Positions 34,095-43,644 are shown, counted from the stretch's first letter. The stretch is DNA of 64,000 nucleotides from Streptomyces naganishii JCM 4654 (GCF_014650575.1 NZ_BMVF01000002.1:62001-126000), one strand, 5' to 3'. Made by a program: numbers and translations. Notes: generated by a model not told the origin, from the letters alone.

Positions 34095-34125
34095 GGGGGC
34101 GGTGGCCCGGCCGGCCACCGCCCCC
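34095..34125 (-). terminator. Hairpin terminator of the GT operon
   Basis: GGGGGCGGTGGCC pairs with GGCCACCGCCCCC across a short loop, 20 bp after the GT39 stop codon. Confidence 0.8.
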
Positions 34126-34144
34126 TGCCGTCTCCCGTCCCGGA

Positions 34145-36403
34145 TCAGCTCTTCTTCCGGGTGAGGTCGTAGAAGCCGGCCGAGCCGGCCGTCACCTTCG
34201 TGAAGTTCTTCTCCACCCAAGAGGTGATCTGCGCGGAGGTGCCGCCGCCTCCCATCCGGCCGCCCATGCCGCCGCCGGCGATGAAGTAGTGGATCCTGCC
34301 CTCGGCCACGTACTCCTTGAACCGGGCGAGGGTCGGGGAGGGGTCGGTGCCGTTGAAGCCGCCGATCGCCATCACCGGGTCACCGGTGGCGAGCTGGTAG
34401 CTTGCCGCGTTCTGCGAGCCGATGGACGCGGCGACCCAGGTGTACCGGGAGGCGTCGGTCTCCAGCAGCCTCTTGGCCGCGGAGGAGACCTTCGCGCCGT
34501 CGAGCAGGCCGCCTCCGGCGCCGCCCATGCGGCCGCGCTCGCCCTGGGCCGTGCCGCCGCCGGCGCCCGCTCCCGCGCCGGGAAAGCCGTTGCCGTTCGG
34601 CATGCCCTGACCCTGGCCCTGTCCTTGTCCCTGGCCCGGGAGTCCCCCGCCGGGGAAGCCGCCGGCGCCGTCGCCGTTGCCATTCTGCTGGCTCCGGCCG
34701 TTCCGGCCGTTCCATCCCGGCAGGGCGCCGCCCGGCCCGCCGCCGCGGCCGCCGAAGCCCATCCTGCTCGCACCCGCCGGGCCGGCCGTCGGGATCGAGC
34801 CCGTGTGCGCGGAGTCCACCGTGCTCAGCGTGTACGCCGCCGGCCCGGCCAGCGAGGTGACGACGGCCGCGGAGACCACCGCGAGCGCGAGCGGCCCGCC
34901 GAGCCGGCCCGCGAAGACAAGGCCGAGGGCAGCGGCCAGTCCGCCGACCAGAACCAGCCACTTCAGCCAGGGCAGGTAGTCAGGAGTGCGGTTGAGCAGG
35001 ACGTACCCCCAGCCCGCGGTCGCCGTGACGGCGGCCGCCAGGGTGAGCGACGCCCAGGTCCGCGCGCGCTGCTCCCACAGGGCCGCCGCGCCCATGCCGA
35101 CCACCGCGGCGACGTAGGGCGCGAGGGCGACGGTGTAGTACTGGTGGAAGATGCCCGCCATGTAGCTGAAGACGAGCGCGGTCATCAGCAGCGAGCCGCC
35201 CCAGGCGAGGAACGCGCCGCGGGCCGGGTCCGTGCGGCCGGCCCTGCGGGTGAGCACGAGGCCCCCGACGAGCAGGATCAGCGCGGCCGGGAGCAGCCAG
35301 GAGATCTGGCCGCCGGTCTCGGAGTCGAACATCCGGTTCCAGCCGGTCGCTCCCCAATGGCCCGTGCCGCCGCCCCCGGGGCCCCCTCCGCCGCCCACGC
35401 TGCCGGTCTCGTCACCGTTGATCCGGCCGAGGCCGTTGTAGCCGAAGGTCAGCTCCAGGAAGCTGTTGTGCTGCGAGCCGCCGATGTACGGGCGCGAGGA
35501 GGCGGGCCACAGCTCGACGATCGCGACCCACCAGCCGCCGGAGACGACGAGCGCCACCGCGGCGAGGGCGAGCTGCCCGAGCCGCTTCCTCAGCGCGACG
35601 GGCGCGCGGACGCCGTACACCAGGGCGAGGGCGGGCAGGATCAGGAAGGCCTGGAGGGTCTTGGTCAGGAAGGCGAAGCCGACCGCCACGCCCGCCCACA
35701 CCAGCCACTTGGTCCGGCCGTCCTCGAGGCCCCGGACGACGAAGTAGACGGTGAGCGACATCAGCAGCGCGAGCAGCGCGTCGGGGTTGTTGAAGCGGAA
35801 CATCAGCGCCGCGACCGGGGTGAGCGCGAGCACCGCGCCCGCGATCAGTCCTGCGGCCGGGCCGAACCGGCGGCGCACGGCCGCGTGAACCACGGCGACC
35901 GTGAGGACGCCCATGATCACCTCGGGGACGAGGATCGCCCACGAGTTCAGGCCGAAGATCCGTACCGACAGGCCCATCGGCCACAGCGCGGCCGGGGGCT
36001 TGTCGACGGTGATGGCGTTGCCCGCGTCGAGGGAGCCGAAGAAGAACGCCTTCCAGGACTTGCTGCCCGCCTGGACGGCCGCCGAGTAGAAGGAGTTGGC
36101 ATAGCCGGAGGCGCTCAGGTCGTAGAGGTAGAGGAGTCCGGTGGCCAGGAGGAGGCCGAGGAAGGCGGGCCGGCCCCAGCGTGGATCCCCGGGCCGGCCG
36201 GGCCACCCTGCGGCAGCGGGTGCGGGCGGTGGGGTGGACGTCGTCGGTGAGGTGGAGGTGGTCGGTGTGGTGGATGCGGTCGGTGTGGTGGATGCGGTCG
36301 GTGTGGTGGATGCGGTCGGCGCGGGCGGTGCGGTCGGGGGCGGCCCCCAGGAGGACGGCCCCGCACCCTCCGGCCGGCTCGTCCTGTCGTACTCGGTCGT
36401 CAT
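34145..36403 (-). CDS. GT39 membrane glycosyltransferase (YkcB-like)
   Basis: This 752-residue integral membrane glycosyltransferase of the ArnT/PMT-like family has an N-terminal Thr/Pro/Ser/Ala repeat (TASTTP units, residues about 28-60) and a conserved acidic loop (GSLDAGNAITVDKPPAALWP). About 11-12 membrane segments follow, then a long Gly/Gln-rich linker and a C-terminal extracytoplasmic domain (PVMAIGGFNGTDPSPTLARF, AEGRIHYFIAGGGMGG). This C-terminal domain is characteristic of YkcB, which takes sugar from a polyprenyl carrier to a wall polymer. Its start overlaps the GT2 stop by 4 bases (ATGA). It is the last gene of a four-gene unit. Confidence 0.88.
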   Translation of the reverse strand: MTTEYDRTSRPEGAGPSSWGPPPTAPPAPTASTTPTASTTPTASTTPTTSTSPTTSTPPPAPAAAGWPGRPGDPRWGRPAFLGLLLATGLLYLYDLSASGYANSFYSAAVQAGSKSWKAFFFGSLDAGNAITVDKPPAALWPMGLSVRIFGLNSWAILVPEVIMGVLTVAVVHAAVRRRFGPAAGLIAGAVLALTPVAALMFRFNNPDALLALLMSLTVYFVVRGLEDGRTKWLVWAGVAVGFAFLTKTLQAFLILPALALVYGVRAPVALRKRLGQLALAAVALVVSGGWWVAIVELWPASSRPYIGGSQHNSFLELTFGYNGLGRINGDETGSVGGGGGPGGGGTGHWGATGWNRMFDSETGGQISWLLPAALILLVGGLVLTRRAGRTDPARGAFLAWGGSLLMTALVFSYMAGIFHQYYTVALAPYVAAVVGMGAAALWEQRARTWASLTLAAAVTATAGWGYVLLNRTPDYLPWLKWLVLVGGLAAALGLVFAGRLGGPLALAVVSAAVVTSLAGPAAYTLSTVDSAHTGSIPTAGPAGASRMGFGGRGGGPGGALPGWNGRNGRSQQNGNGDGAGGFPGGGLPGQGQGQGQGQGMPNGNGFPGAGAGAGGGTAQGERGRMGGAGGGLLDGAKVSSAAKRLLETDASRYTWVAASIGSQNAASYQLATGDPVMAIGGFNGTDPSPTLARFKEYVAEGRIHYFIAGGGMGGRMGGGGTSAQITSWVEKNFTKVTAGSAGFYDLTRKKS
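36261..36314. repeat. 18-bp tandem repeat, three exact copies
   Basis: Three exact copies of GTCGGTGTGGTGGATGCG lie in the GT39 gene and encode TASTTP units in the cytoplasmic N-terminus. Copy-number changes would stay in frame. Confidence 0.9.
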
Positions 36404-37770
36404 CGGGCTTCCCTCGGATCGGTGTGGCGCGGACGCACCGGCTGGAGCGGCACGGCCGAGTCGCCCCAGTGGGCGCCGTACGGGCCGTACGCGCCGTAGG
36501 AGTCGTGGGCATCGTGGGCGTCGTAGGAGCCCTGCCGGTCCGGGAAGACCCAGGCGCGGAAGAGGAGGAAGCGCAGGACGGTCGCCGCGAGGTTGGCGGC
36601 GATGAGCACCGCGAGTTCGGTGGAGTGCGCCGGGCTGCTGCTCGCCGCGTTCAGAGCGGCCAGCGAGCCGCTGGTGAGCGCCAGGCCGATGGCGAAGACG
36701 ACCAGGCCCTGCGCCTGGTGGCGGACCGCGCCGCCGCGCCCCCGCACTCCGAAGGTGAGCCGCCGGTTCGCGGCGGTGTTGGCGACCGCCGAGACCAGCA
36801 GGGCGAGCGCGTTGGCGCTCTGCGAGCCGCAGAACTGCCGGAAGGCGCTGTAGAGCAGCAGGTAGAAGAGCGTGGACAGGCCGCCGACCACGCAGAAGCC
36901 GACGAGCTGGCGGGCCAGTCCCCTCGGCACGTCCTGGATCTCGCGGTCGCGCGGGTCGTCGCCGAAGGGGCGGGTGAGCCGGTCCAGCGGCAGCGAACCG
37001 GTGGCCAGGGCCTTCCCCACGCGCCACACGCCCTTGAGGTCATCGGTCGCGGTCCGCACGATGTGGACCGTGGAGTCGGGGTCGTCGACCCAGTCGACCG
37101 GCACCTCGTGGATGCGCAGCCCGGCCCGCTCGGCCAGCACCAGCATCTCGGTGTCGAAGAACCAGCCGGTGTCCTCGACCAGCGGCAGCAGCACCTGGGC
37201 GACATCGCGCCGGATCGCCTTGAAGCCGCACTGGGCGTCGGAGAACCGGGCCTGGAGCGAGCCGCGCAGGATCAGGTTGTAGGTGCGGGAGATGAACTCC
37301 CGCTTGGCGCCCCGCACCACCCGCGAACTGCGGGTGAGCCGGGAGCCGATGGCGAGGTCGGAGTGGCCGGAGATCAGCGGCGCGACCAGCGGCAGCAGCG
37401 CGTTGAGGTCGGTGGACAGGTCCACGTCCATGTAGGCGAGGACCGGCGCCCGGGAGGCGGACCAGACGGTCCTCAGGGCCCGGCCGCGGCCCTTCTGCTC
37501 CAGGCGGAAGGTCCCGACCCCGGGCAGCTCGGCGGCCAGCCGGGCGGCGACCCGCGGGGTGGTGTCCGTGGAGGCGTTGTCCGCGATCGTGATGCTGAAG
37601 GCGTACGGGAAGGTGCGTGTGAGGTGCTCGTGCAGCCGGAGCACACACGGCCCGAGGTCCTTCTCCTCGTTGTATACGGGGATCACTATGTCCAGGACGG
37701 GCGTACCGGCGTCGTCGGCCGGGAGGTGCTCCCGCGCCGGCAGGGTGCCGGAAGAAGAGTCGGTTGGCAT
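36400..37770 (-). CDS. GT2 glycosyltransferase with GtrA domain (YkcC-like)
   Basis: The 456-residue protein joins a GT2 dolichyl/polyprenyl-phosphate sugar synthase (DIVIPVYNEEKDLGPCVLRL at the N-terminus, VLAYMDVDLSTDLNALLPL with the metal-binding DxD) to a four-segment GtrA membrane domain (VGFCVVGGLSTLFYLLLYSA). It would charge a lipid carrier with sugar for use by the GT39 enzyme downstream. The ATG is 14 bp after the histidine kinase stop. Confidence 0.92.
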   Translation of the reverse strand: MPTDSSSGTLPAREHLPADDAGTPVLDIVIPVYNEEKDLGPCVLRLHEHLTRTFPYAFSITIADNASTDTTPRVAARLAAELPGVGTFRLEQKGRGRALRTVWSASRAPVLAYMDVDLSTDLNALLPLVAPLISGHSDLAIGSRLTRSSRVVRGAKREFISRTYNLILRGSLQARFSDAQCGFKAIRRDVAQVLLPLVEDTGWFFDTEMLVLAERAGLRIHEVPVDWVDDPDSTVHIVRTATDDLKGVWRVGKALATGSLPLDRLTRPFGDDPRDREIQDVPRGLARQLVGFCVVGGLSTLFYLLLYSAFRQFCGSQSANALALLVSAVANTAANRRLTFGVRGRGGAVRHQAQGLVVFAIGLALTSGSLAALNAASSSPAHSTELAVLIAANLAATVLRFLLFRAWVFPDRQGSYDAHDAHDSYGAYGPYGAHWGDSAVPLQPVRPRHTDPREAR

Positions 37771-37784
37771 GGCACCGACTCTTC

Positions 37785-39398
37785 TCAAGTGGCCTGTCGT
37801 GCCTGTGTGCTGAGGCTGTGCTGACCCTGTGAGCCGGAGATCCGGCCGGCCGCCCCGGCGGAGAACGCGGGAGCTGCGGGGTGCGGCGCGGGCAGGTGCA
37901 CGGTGAACACCGTCCGCCCGGGCACGCTGTCGGCGGTCACGGCGCCGCCGTGCGCGCTCGCCACGGCCTGGACGATGGCGAGGCCGAGACCGGTGGAGCC
38001 GGTGGCGCGCGAGCGCGCGGTGTCGCCGCGCGCGAACCGTTCGAAGACGTGCGGCAGCAGCTCTCGCGGGATGCCCGGCCCGTCGTCCTCGACGTCCACG
38101 CACAGCCATCGCCCGCGCCGTCGCACGCGTGCGGTGACGGTCGTGCCGGGCGGGGTGTGCGTACGGGCGTTGGCCAGCAGGTTGACCAGGACCTGCTGGA
38201 GCCGGGCCGCGTCCGCCGGCACGAGCGCGGGCTCGTCGGGCAGGTCCAGCCGCCAGTTGTGGTCCCGCCCGGCCGCGCGCGCGTCGCTGACGGTGTCCAC
38301 CACGAGCGGTACGAGGTCGGTCCGCTCGAACCGCAGCGGCCGGCCCGCGTCCAGCCGGGCCAGCAGCAGCAGGTCCTCCACCAACAGCGTCATCCGCCCG
38401 GCCTCGGACTCGATACGGGCCAGGGCGTGCCGGGTGTCGGGGCCCACCCGTTCGTGTCCGCGGCGGGTGAGTTCGGCGTAGCCGCGTATGGAGGCCAGGG
38501 GGGTGCGCAGCTCGTGGCTGGCGTCCGCGACGAACTGCCGTACCCGTGTCTCGCTCTGCTGGCGGGCGAGCAGGGCGCCGTGGACGTGGTCGAGCATCCG
38601 GTTCAGCGCGGTGCCGACCCGGCCGACCTCCGTGTGCGGATCCGTCTCCGGCTCGGGCACCCGCTCGCTGAGGATCACCTCGCCGGTGTGCAGGGGGAGT
38701 TCGGAGACCCGTGTGGCGGTGGCGGCGACCCGGCGCAGGGGGCGCAGGGCGACGCCCACGATCGCGGCGCCGGCGAGGGAGGCGGCGATGAGGCCTGCGG
38801 CGGTGACGCTGATCTCGACCAGGATCAGGGTGTCGATGGTGTTGTCCACGTCGGAGGTGGGGACCGCGACGTAGTAGGACCCGCTGGGGCCGGTCACGTA
38901 CTGGACGCGGTACCCGCCGAGGCCGGGGATGTCCACGCTGTGCACGGCCCGGTCCCGGGCGGCGGAGCCGAGGGCGGCGAGCTGGGCGCCGGTGAGGGAC
39001 TCGGCCTCCCTGCGCGGGACGTTGTTGTCGTCGTTCGCCTTCTTGCCGACCTTGGCGTCGGTGATGGAGCCGTCCTCGACCCTCGCGACGATCGTGGAGT
39101 CCGGCTGCGGGCCCTGGACGAATTCGGACAGGTCGGTGCCCCTGCGCTGCCGCTGCGGCGTCAGGACGTCGTGGTCGCCCGGCGGGTGGAAACCACCGGC
39201 GGCCCGCATCGCCACCTCGTGCAGGCGGCCGTCCAGCTGCTCGTACAGATGGGAGCGCAGCGCGAGTGTCGTCACCGTGGCGATCACCGAGCAGACCACG
39301 GCGATCAGCACCACCGACGCGACGACGAGCCGCGTCCGCAGGGTGCGCGGCTGTCCGGTGCGCCGCCTCCCCGCACGCGGCCGCCGCCGCCCGCTCAT
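37785..39398 (-). CDS. Sensor histidine kinase
   Basis: The 537-residue kinase has an N-terminal membrane segment (LVVASVVLIAVVCSVIATVT), an extracytoplasmic sensor of about 130 residues, a second segment with HAMP, the H-box DASHELRTPLASIRG (phosphoacceptor His), and an HATPase domain (NLLANARTHTPPGTTVTARV, DDGPGIP, GSTGLGLAI). Its start overlaps the response regulator stop (ATGA), and the GT2 gene follows within 14 bp, so sensing and glycosyltransfer are transcribed together. Confidence 0.95.
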   Translation of the reverse strand: MSGRRRPRAGRRRTGQPRTLRTRLVVASVVLIAVVCSVIATVTTLALRSHLYEQLDGRLHEVAMRAAGGFHPPGDHDVLTPQRQRRGTDLSEFVQGPQPDSTIVARVEDGSITDAKVGKKANDDNNVPRREAESLTGAQLAALGSAARDRAVHSVDIPGLGGYRVQYVTGPSGSYYVAVPTSDVDNTIDTLILVEISVTAAGLIAASLAGAAIVGVALRPLRRVAATATRVSELPLHTGEVILSERVPEPETDPHTEVGRVGTALNRMLDHVHGALLARQQSETRVRQFVADASHELRTPLASIRGYAELTRRGHERVGPDTRHALARIESEAGRMTLLVEDLLLLARLDAGRPLRFERTDLVPLVVDTVSDARAAGRDHNWRLDLPDEPALVPADAARLQQVLVNLLANARTHTPPGTTVTARVRRRGRWLCVDVEDDGPGIPRELLPHVFERFARGDTARSRATGSTGLGLAIVQAVASAHGGAVTADSVPGRTVFTVHLPAPHPAAPAFSAGAAGRISGSQGQHSLSTQARQAT

Positions 39399-40135
39399 GA
39401 GACGGCGGGCTTGATCAGGTAACCGGCTCCGCGCCGGGTGTGGATCATCGGTTCGCGGCCGGCGTCGATCTTCCGGCGCAGGTAGGAGATGTAGAGCTCG
39501 ACGACGTTGGCCTGCCCGCCGAAGTCGTACGACCACACCCGGTCCAGGATCTGCGCCTTGCTCAGCACGCGCCGCGGGTTGCGCATGAGAAAGCGCAGCA
39601 GCTCGAACTCGGTGGCGGTGAGGTGGATGTTGTCGCCGCCGCGGAAGACCTCGTGGCTGTCCTCGTCGAGGGTGAGGTCGCCGACCACCAGCACGGAGTC
39701 CGAGCGGCGGTCGGCGGCGCCCGCGCGCCGGATCAGCCCGCGCAGCCGCGCCACGACCTCCTCCAGGCTGAACGGCTTGGTGACGTAGTCGTCGCCGCCC
39801 GCGGTGAGGCCGGCGATCCTGTCCTCGACGGCGTCCTTGGCGGTCAGGAACAGCACGGGCACGTCGGGGAACTCGCGGCGCAGCCGCCCGAGGACGGTGA
39901 GTCCGTCCATGTCGGGCAGCATCATGTCGAGGACGACGGCGTCGGGCCGGAACTCGCGCGCGGTCTGGACGGCACCGTGCCCGTCCCCCGCGCTGCGAAT
40001 CTGCCAGCCCTCGTAGCGCAGGGCCATGGACAGCAGCTCGGTGATCGACAGCTCGTCGTCCACCACAAGCACCCGGACGGGGCTCCCGTCCGGCCTCAGC
40101 AGTTCGGTGCGGCCCTGGGGCGAGGTCGTGGTCAT
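39395..40135 (-). CDS. OmpR-family response regulator
   Basis: The 246-residue regulator has a receiver domain with DDE acidic residues near 28, the phosphoacceptor in VVLDMMLPDMDG and Lys of VTKPFSLEE. A winged-helix domain follows (TEFELLRFLMRNPRRVLSKA). It partners the downstream kinase. ATG 40135 is the preferred start; a slightly longer frame begins upstream. It heads a four-gene unit reading leftward. The 145 bp upstream should hold the promoter. Confidence 0.95.
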   Translation of the reverse strand: MTTTSPQGRTELLRPDGSPVRVLVVDDELSITELLSMALRYEGWQIRSAGDGHGAVQTAREFRPDAVVLDMMLPDMDGLTVLGRLRREFPDVPVLFLTAKDAVEDRIAGLTAGGDDYVTKPFSLEEVVARLRGLIRRAGAADRRSDSVLVVGDLTLDEDSHEVFRGGDNIHLTATEFELLRFLMRNPRRVLSKAQILDRVWSYDFGGQANVVELYISYLRRKIDAGREPMIHTRRGAGYLIKPAVS

Positions 40136-40280
40136 GGTGCACACCCTGTCCGCGTCCTCTGAGAGCGCCCTTTCACGAATCTGTGATTTGCCTGAGAAAC
40201 ACACAGGCGGCTCTCAGGGAAACCCTGGGCAGGACCTGGGGCACGCGCGGGTCGTGCGGGGGTCGTGCGGGGGTGCCAAG

Positions 40281-41198
40281 TCAGCCCAGGTCGAAGAGTT
40301 TCGCGCCGTTGTCGTGGCACACCGCGCGCAGCCAGTCGTCTCCGAGGTCCAGCCGTTCGAGGGCGGTGAGCTGGTCGGCGTACGGGTAGGGGATGTTGGG
40401 GAAGTCCGAGCCGAGCAGGATGCGGTCGCCGAGGGCGGCCAGCCGGGGCAGGGCGCGGCGGGGAAAGGGAGCGAGCCGCTCGCTGAAGTCGGTGAACGCC
40501 ATGGTGGTGTCCAGCCGCACCTGCCCGTACCGTTCGGCGAGGCCGAGGAAGTCCTCGTACTCCGGCATGCCCATGTGGGCGACGACCAGCCGCAGCCGCG
40601 GATGCCGGGCGAGCACGCGCCCGACGGGCTCGGGCCCCGTGTACTTGCCGGGCGCGGGCCCCGACCCGCAGTGGATCACGACGGGCACTCCGGCCTCGGC
40701 GAGCAACCCCCAGGCTGGGTCGAGGAGTTCGTCACCGGGGTCGTACGCCCCCACCTGGACGTGCGCCTTGAAGACCCGGGCGCCCGCCTCCACCGCCTCC
40801 CGGACGTACTCGGCCACGCCGTCCTCCGGGAACAGGGTGGAGGTGTGGAGGCAGCCGGGTGTGCGGCGGGCGAAGCCGACCGCCCAGTCGTTCAGCCAGC
40901 GGGCCATGCCGGGCTTGTGCGGGTACAGCATCGCGGTGAACGCGCGCACGCCGAACTCCCGCAGCCGCGCCAGGCGTTGGTCCTCCTCCTCCCGGTAGGC
41001 GATCGGCCACTCGATGCCGCCGGTGAGCGGGCCGAGCCCGTCGAAGTACTGCCAGACCTTGCGCAGCACGCGCTCGGGCATGAAGTGGGTGTGCACGTCG
41101 ACGAGCCCGGGCAGCCCGAGCCGCTCCCAGAACCCCCGGACCGCACCCGCCTCCGTCACCGGCCCGGGCGTCTCGGGCGTCTTCGGCTGATCACTCAT
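40281..41198 (-). CDS. Amidohydrolase-family protein
   Basis: The 305-residue metal-dependent hydrolase of the TIM-barrel group shows VDVHTHFMPERVLRK (metal HxH), VVIHCGSG, RLVVAHMGMPEYEDF and LLGSDFPNIPYPYADQ (metal Asp). The pattern resembles the amidohydrolase 2 group, which also holds decarboxylases. The substrate is unknown. ATG 41198 follows GGGCGGT. It stands alone. Confidence 0.88.
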   Translation of the reverse strand: MSDQPKTPETPGPVTEAGAVRGFWERLGLPGLVDVHTHFMPERVLRKVWQYFDGLGPLTGGIEWPIAYREEEDQRLARLREFGVRAFTAMLYPHKPGMARWLNDWAVGFARRTPGCLHTSTLFPEDGVAEYVREAVEAGARVFKAHVQVGAYDPGDELLDPAWGLLAEAGVPVVIHCGSGPAPGKYTGPEPVGRVLARHPRLRLVVAHMGMPEYEDFLGLAERYGQVRLDTTMAFTDFSERLAPFPRRALPRLAALGDRILLGSDFPNIPYPYADQLTALERLDLGDDWLRAVCHDNGAKLFDLG

Positions 41199-41278
41199 AC
41201 CGCCCACGATCAGCCCCCGACCGCCCCCGAGTCCAGCCCGAGCCGGACCGCCCTCACGGAGCGCTCCTGACAGCGGCC

Positions 41279-42178
41279 CTAGAAAAGCCCCTCCTGCACG
41301 TCCGCCGGCACGCGCGGCCCCCGCAGCTCCCGGACCGGAACGGTCAGCCGGCCGGCCCCCGCGTCGTCCCCGGCCGCCCCCAGCTCCCAGCCGGTCATCA
41401 GCCGGGTGTCCAGCACGACCACCCCACCGCCCACGGCGGCGAGATGCAGGTCGGGCCCCGCGACCGCGACCAGGTCACCCCCGACCACCCCGCCCGGCAC
41501 CAGCTCGCTCACCTGGCCGACGGCGGCCGGCAACCCGTCCAGCCCGAACACCGCGCAGTGGTCGACCGGCCGGTACGGCTGCCGCTCCAGCGACTCCGGC
41601 CAGCCGGCGAGCGCCACGGCCCGCGCGTGCGCCTCCGCGAGCTCGGCGGACCGCTCCTCGGCGGTGCCGGGCAGCGCGGACCGCACGGCCCGCTTCCGGG
41701 CGTACGGGATCCGGTCGGGTACGTCGAGCGCCGCCCGCAGCAGCTCCTCAGTGCGCCGGGCGGCCATCAGCGGCCCGGCGCCGAGCCAGGTGAAGCAGAC
41801 CGCGCCCTGCTCGAGCAGCCGCGCCGGACCCCGCTCGACCGCGGTGATCCCGACCTTGACCATGCCGGGCCCGAACCACGCCAGGTATACGTGGTAGGGC
41901 CGCGGGTCGTCCGCGATCGTGTCGGCGGCCACGGAGTGGGCCCGGTCCAGCCGCGCGCACTCCTCGCACCGTGCCCCCGTACTCCGCCCCGGCACGGCCG
42001 CCCGCAACGGACACGGGTGCCCCCGCGCTCCCGCACATGTCCGCACTCCCCCTTCCGCGACCGCGAAGGCCACGCGCCTTCCCCACGTCAGCGGGCTCGT
42101 CCGCCCGCCCTCCCACACGAGCGCGGGCCCGCCCCCGGTCGTCCACCGCAGCCCCGCGCACTTCCACACCTGTGCCAT
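41279..42178 (-). CDS. DUF2797 protein
   Basis: The 299-residue protein has an N-terminal cysteine-containing half (C-x-C pattern CAGARGHPCPLRAAVPGRST, GARCEECARL) and a GIY-YIG-like segment HVYLAWFGPGMVKVGITAVE. These are features of DUF2797, a group of unknown function that may bind zinc and nucleic acid. The GTG-ATG start puts the first Met at 42178. Confidence 0.85.
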   Translation of the reverse strand: MAQVWKCAGLRWTTGGGPALVWEGGRTSPLTWGRRVAFAVAEGGVRTCAGARGHPCPLRAAVPGRSTGARCEECARLDRAHSVAADTIADDPRPYHVYLAWFGPGMVKVGITAVERGPARLLEQGAVCFTWLGAGPLMAARRTEELLRAALDVPDRIPYARKRAVRSALPGTAEERSAELAEAHARAVALAGWPESLERQPYRPVDHCAVFGLDGLPAAVGQVSELVPGGVVGGDLVAVAGPDLHLAAVGGGVVVLDTRLMTGWELGAAGDDAGAGRLTVPVRELRGPRVPADVQEGLF

Positions 42179-42221
42179 CACCGACGAGCGTACGACGCAC
42201 CACTGACAATCCGGACACGAA

Positions 42222-42283
42222 GACGGCGGCGGCCGCCCCGCGCCTCCCCGGTCTGCCGGGGAAGGGGGACGGCCGCCGCCGTA
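42222..42283 (-). terminator. Terminator of the secreted protein gene
   Basis: ACGGCGGCGGCCG pairs with CGGCCGCCGCCGT around a loop of about 35 bases that carries a second small hairpin. It starts 17 bp after the stop codon at 42300. Confidence 0.75.
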
Positions 42284-42299
42284 CGGAGGATGTGTGCGC

Positions 42300-43190
42300 T
42301 CAGCGCACGTCGACGTAGTCGTAGGCGTCGGCGACGGAGGTGGCGCCGTTGCCCGCGTAGTGGAAGCGCCAGGTGCCGTCCACCGAGGCGGTCACCGTGG
42401 TCTTCAGGTAACCGCTGGACGAGCTCTTGATCGTCTTGACGGTGCTGTAGGTGCTGCTGCCGGCCTTCTTGAACTGCAGCTGGACGGACTGGCTGCCGTA
42501 GCCGTAGTACTTCAGGTAGCTCCAGCTGGCGCGCTTGAGGGTACCGGTGATGGTGATGGTCTTGCCCTTGGAGACGGGCTCGGGACCGGCGTTGAAGCCG
42601 CTGAAGCTGGCGGCGCGCTTGATCCACTCGTTCTTGTAGTAGTCGTTCTCGACGAAGTCGCCGTCGTTGCCGGTCGCCTGGACGGTCACGTTCCACCGGC
42701 CGTTCAGCGAGCTGTCGTACAGGTCACCGGTCTGGCCCGGCTCCGCCGTGATGGTGAACTTGCACGTGGCGGAGGTGGCGCTCCAGTAGTCGCAGCTCGT
42801 GGCGCCGTTCTCGTTCCAGAGGAATCCGTCGAGGTCGTTGTCGAAGTCGGTGCCGTGCCACAGGGCGACGTCCACGCCGTGCGGGTCCTGGTAGATGCCC
42901 GACGGGTCGGTCACCGTCACGTAGACGTTGAACGACTTCGGCGACACGCCGACGACGAAGTCCTTGTTGGCGTTGACGGTCACCTTGGTCACCTGGATGT
43001 CGCCCTCCGTCCCGGTGGCGGGCGTGGCGGCGAGGGACCGGTGCTTGCTCAGCGCCTGGTGGGCGCTCTTGTACTGCTCGGCCTTGGCAGCAGCCGGGTT
43101 CTCCCCGGCATGGGCGGCCGGGACGGCCAGGGCAGTGAGGGCCGCGGCACCGGAGAGGGCCGCGGCGGCCAGGCTGGCACGAATGCGCAT
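42300..43190 (-). CDS. Secreted beta-domain protein
   Basis: A clear signal peptide (MRIRASLAAAALSGAAALTA, cleavage after AAHA) leads a 296-residue secreted protein. Two immunoglobulin-like or calcium-loop beta domains follow: the first with DPSGIYQDPHGVDVALWHGT and DFDNDLDGFLWNENG (Asp-rich, calcium-binding-like), the second with KGKTITITGTLKRASWSYLK. Aromatic and Tyr-rich strands are prominent. Paralogues occur in several Streptomyces, function unknown. A promoter region of 240 bp lies upstream. Confidence 0.75.
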   Translation of the reverse strand: MRIRASLAAAALSGAAALTALAVPAAHAGENPAAAKAEQYKSAHQALSKHRSLAATPATGTEGDIQVTKVTVNANKDFVVGVSPKSFNVYVTVTDPSGIYQDPHGVDVALWHGTDFDNDLDGFLWNENGATSCDYWSATSATCKFTITAEPGQTGDLYDSSLNGRWNVTVQATGNDGDFVENDYYKNEWIKRAASFSGFNAGPEPVSKGKTITITGTLKRASWSYLKYYGYGSQSVQLQFKKAGSSTYSTVKTIKSSSSGYLKTTVTASVDGTWRFHYAGNGATSVADAYDYVDVR

Positions 43191-43434
43191 CTATGGTCTC
43201 CAAGTGGAGATTGGGCCTCACGATGAGTGGGGGTCACCTGGGCCTCAAGAGACTGAGGAGTCTGTTGACTCGCATACGGAGACCCGCGACAACCACGAAC
43301 GGTTGTACGGCAAACGGAAGTTCTTTGAATCCTGAACGTTGAGGGGCCGGCCCGTGCGAGCCGGGCCGGGCCGGGTGGGAAGCGAGACGCGCTTCGGAAG
43401 CCCGATCCAGCAACTTGTCGCCGCACAGAGCGCT

Positions 43435-43644
43435 TTACCTGGCTCGGCGGCGTTTCCAGCACCGGCGCGCCCTCTCGACCACCGCCACGGCGACGATCAG
43501 CGCGCCGACTCTGACGGCGGAGTCGGCCAGGTCCTCGGGGCCTCCGAGGACGCGGGCCAGACCCCATCCCGCAAGTGACAGGGTCGGCCAGACGACGAGC
43601 ACGATGATCGTGAGTCGACGCCCGCGCGGTGTGGTGTCGGCCAT
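43435..43644 (-). CDS. Small membrane protein, 69 aa
   Basis: MADTTPRGRRLTIIVLVVWP... has two membrane segments (IIVLVVWPTLSLAGWGLARV, VRVGALIVAVAVVERA) and a very basic C-terminus (RRCWKRRRAR). No family recognised. It diverges from the DUF1330 gene. Confidence 0.6.
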   Translation of the reverse strand: MADTTPRGRRLTIIVLVVWPTLSLAGWGLARVLGGPEDLADSAVRVGALIVAVAVVERARRCWKRRRAR

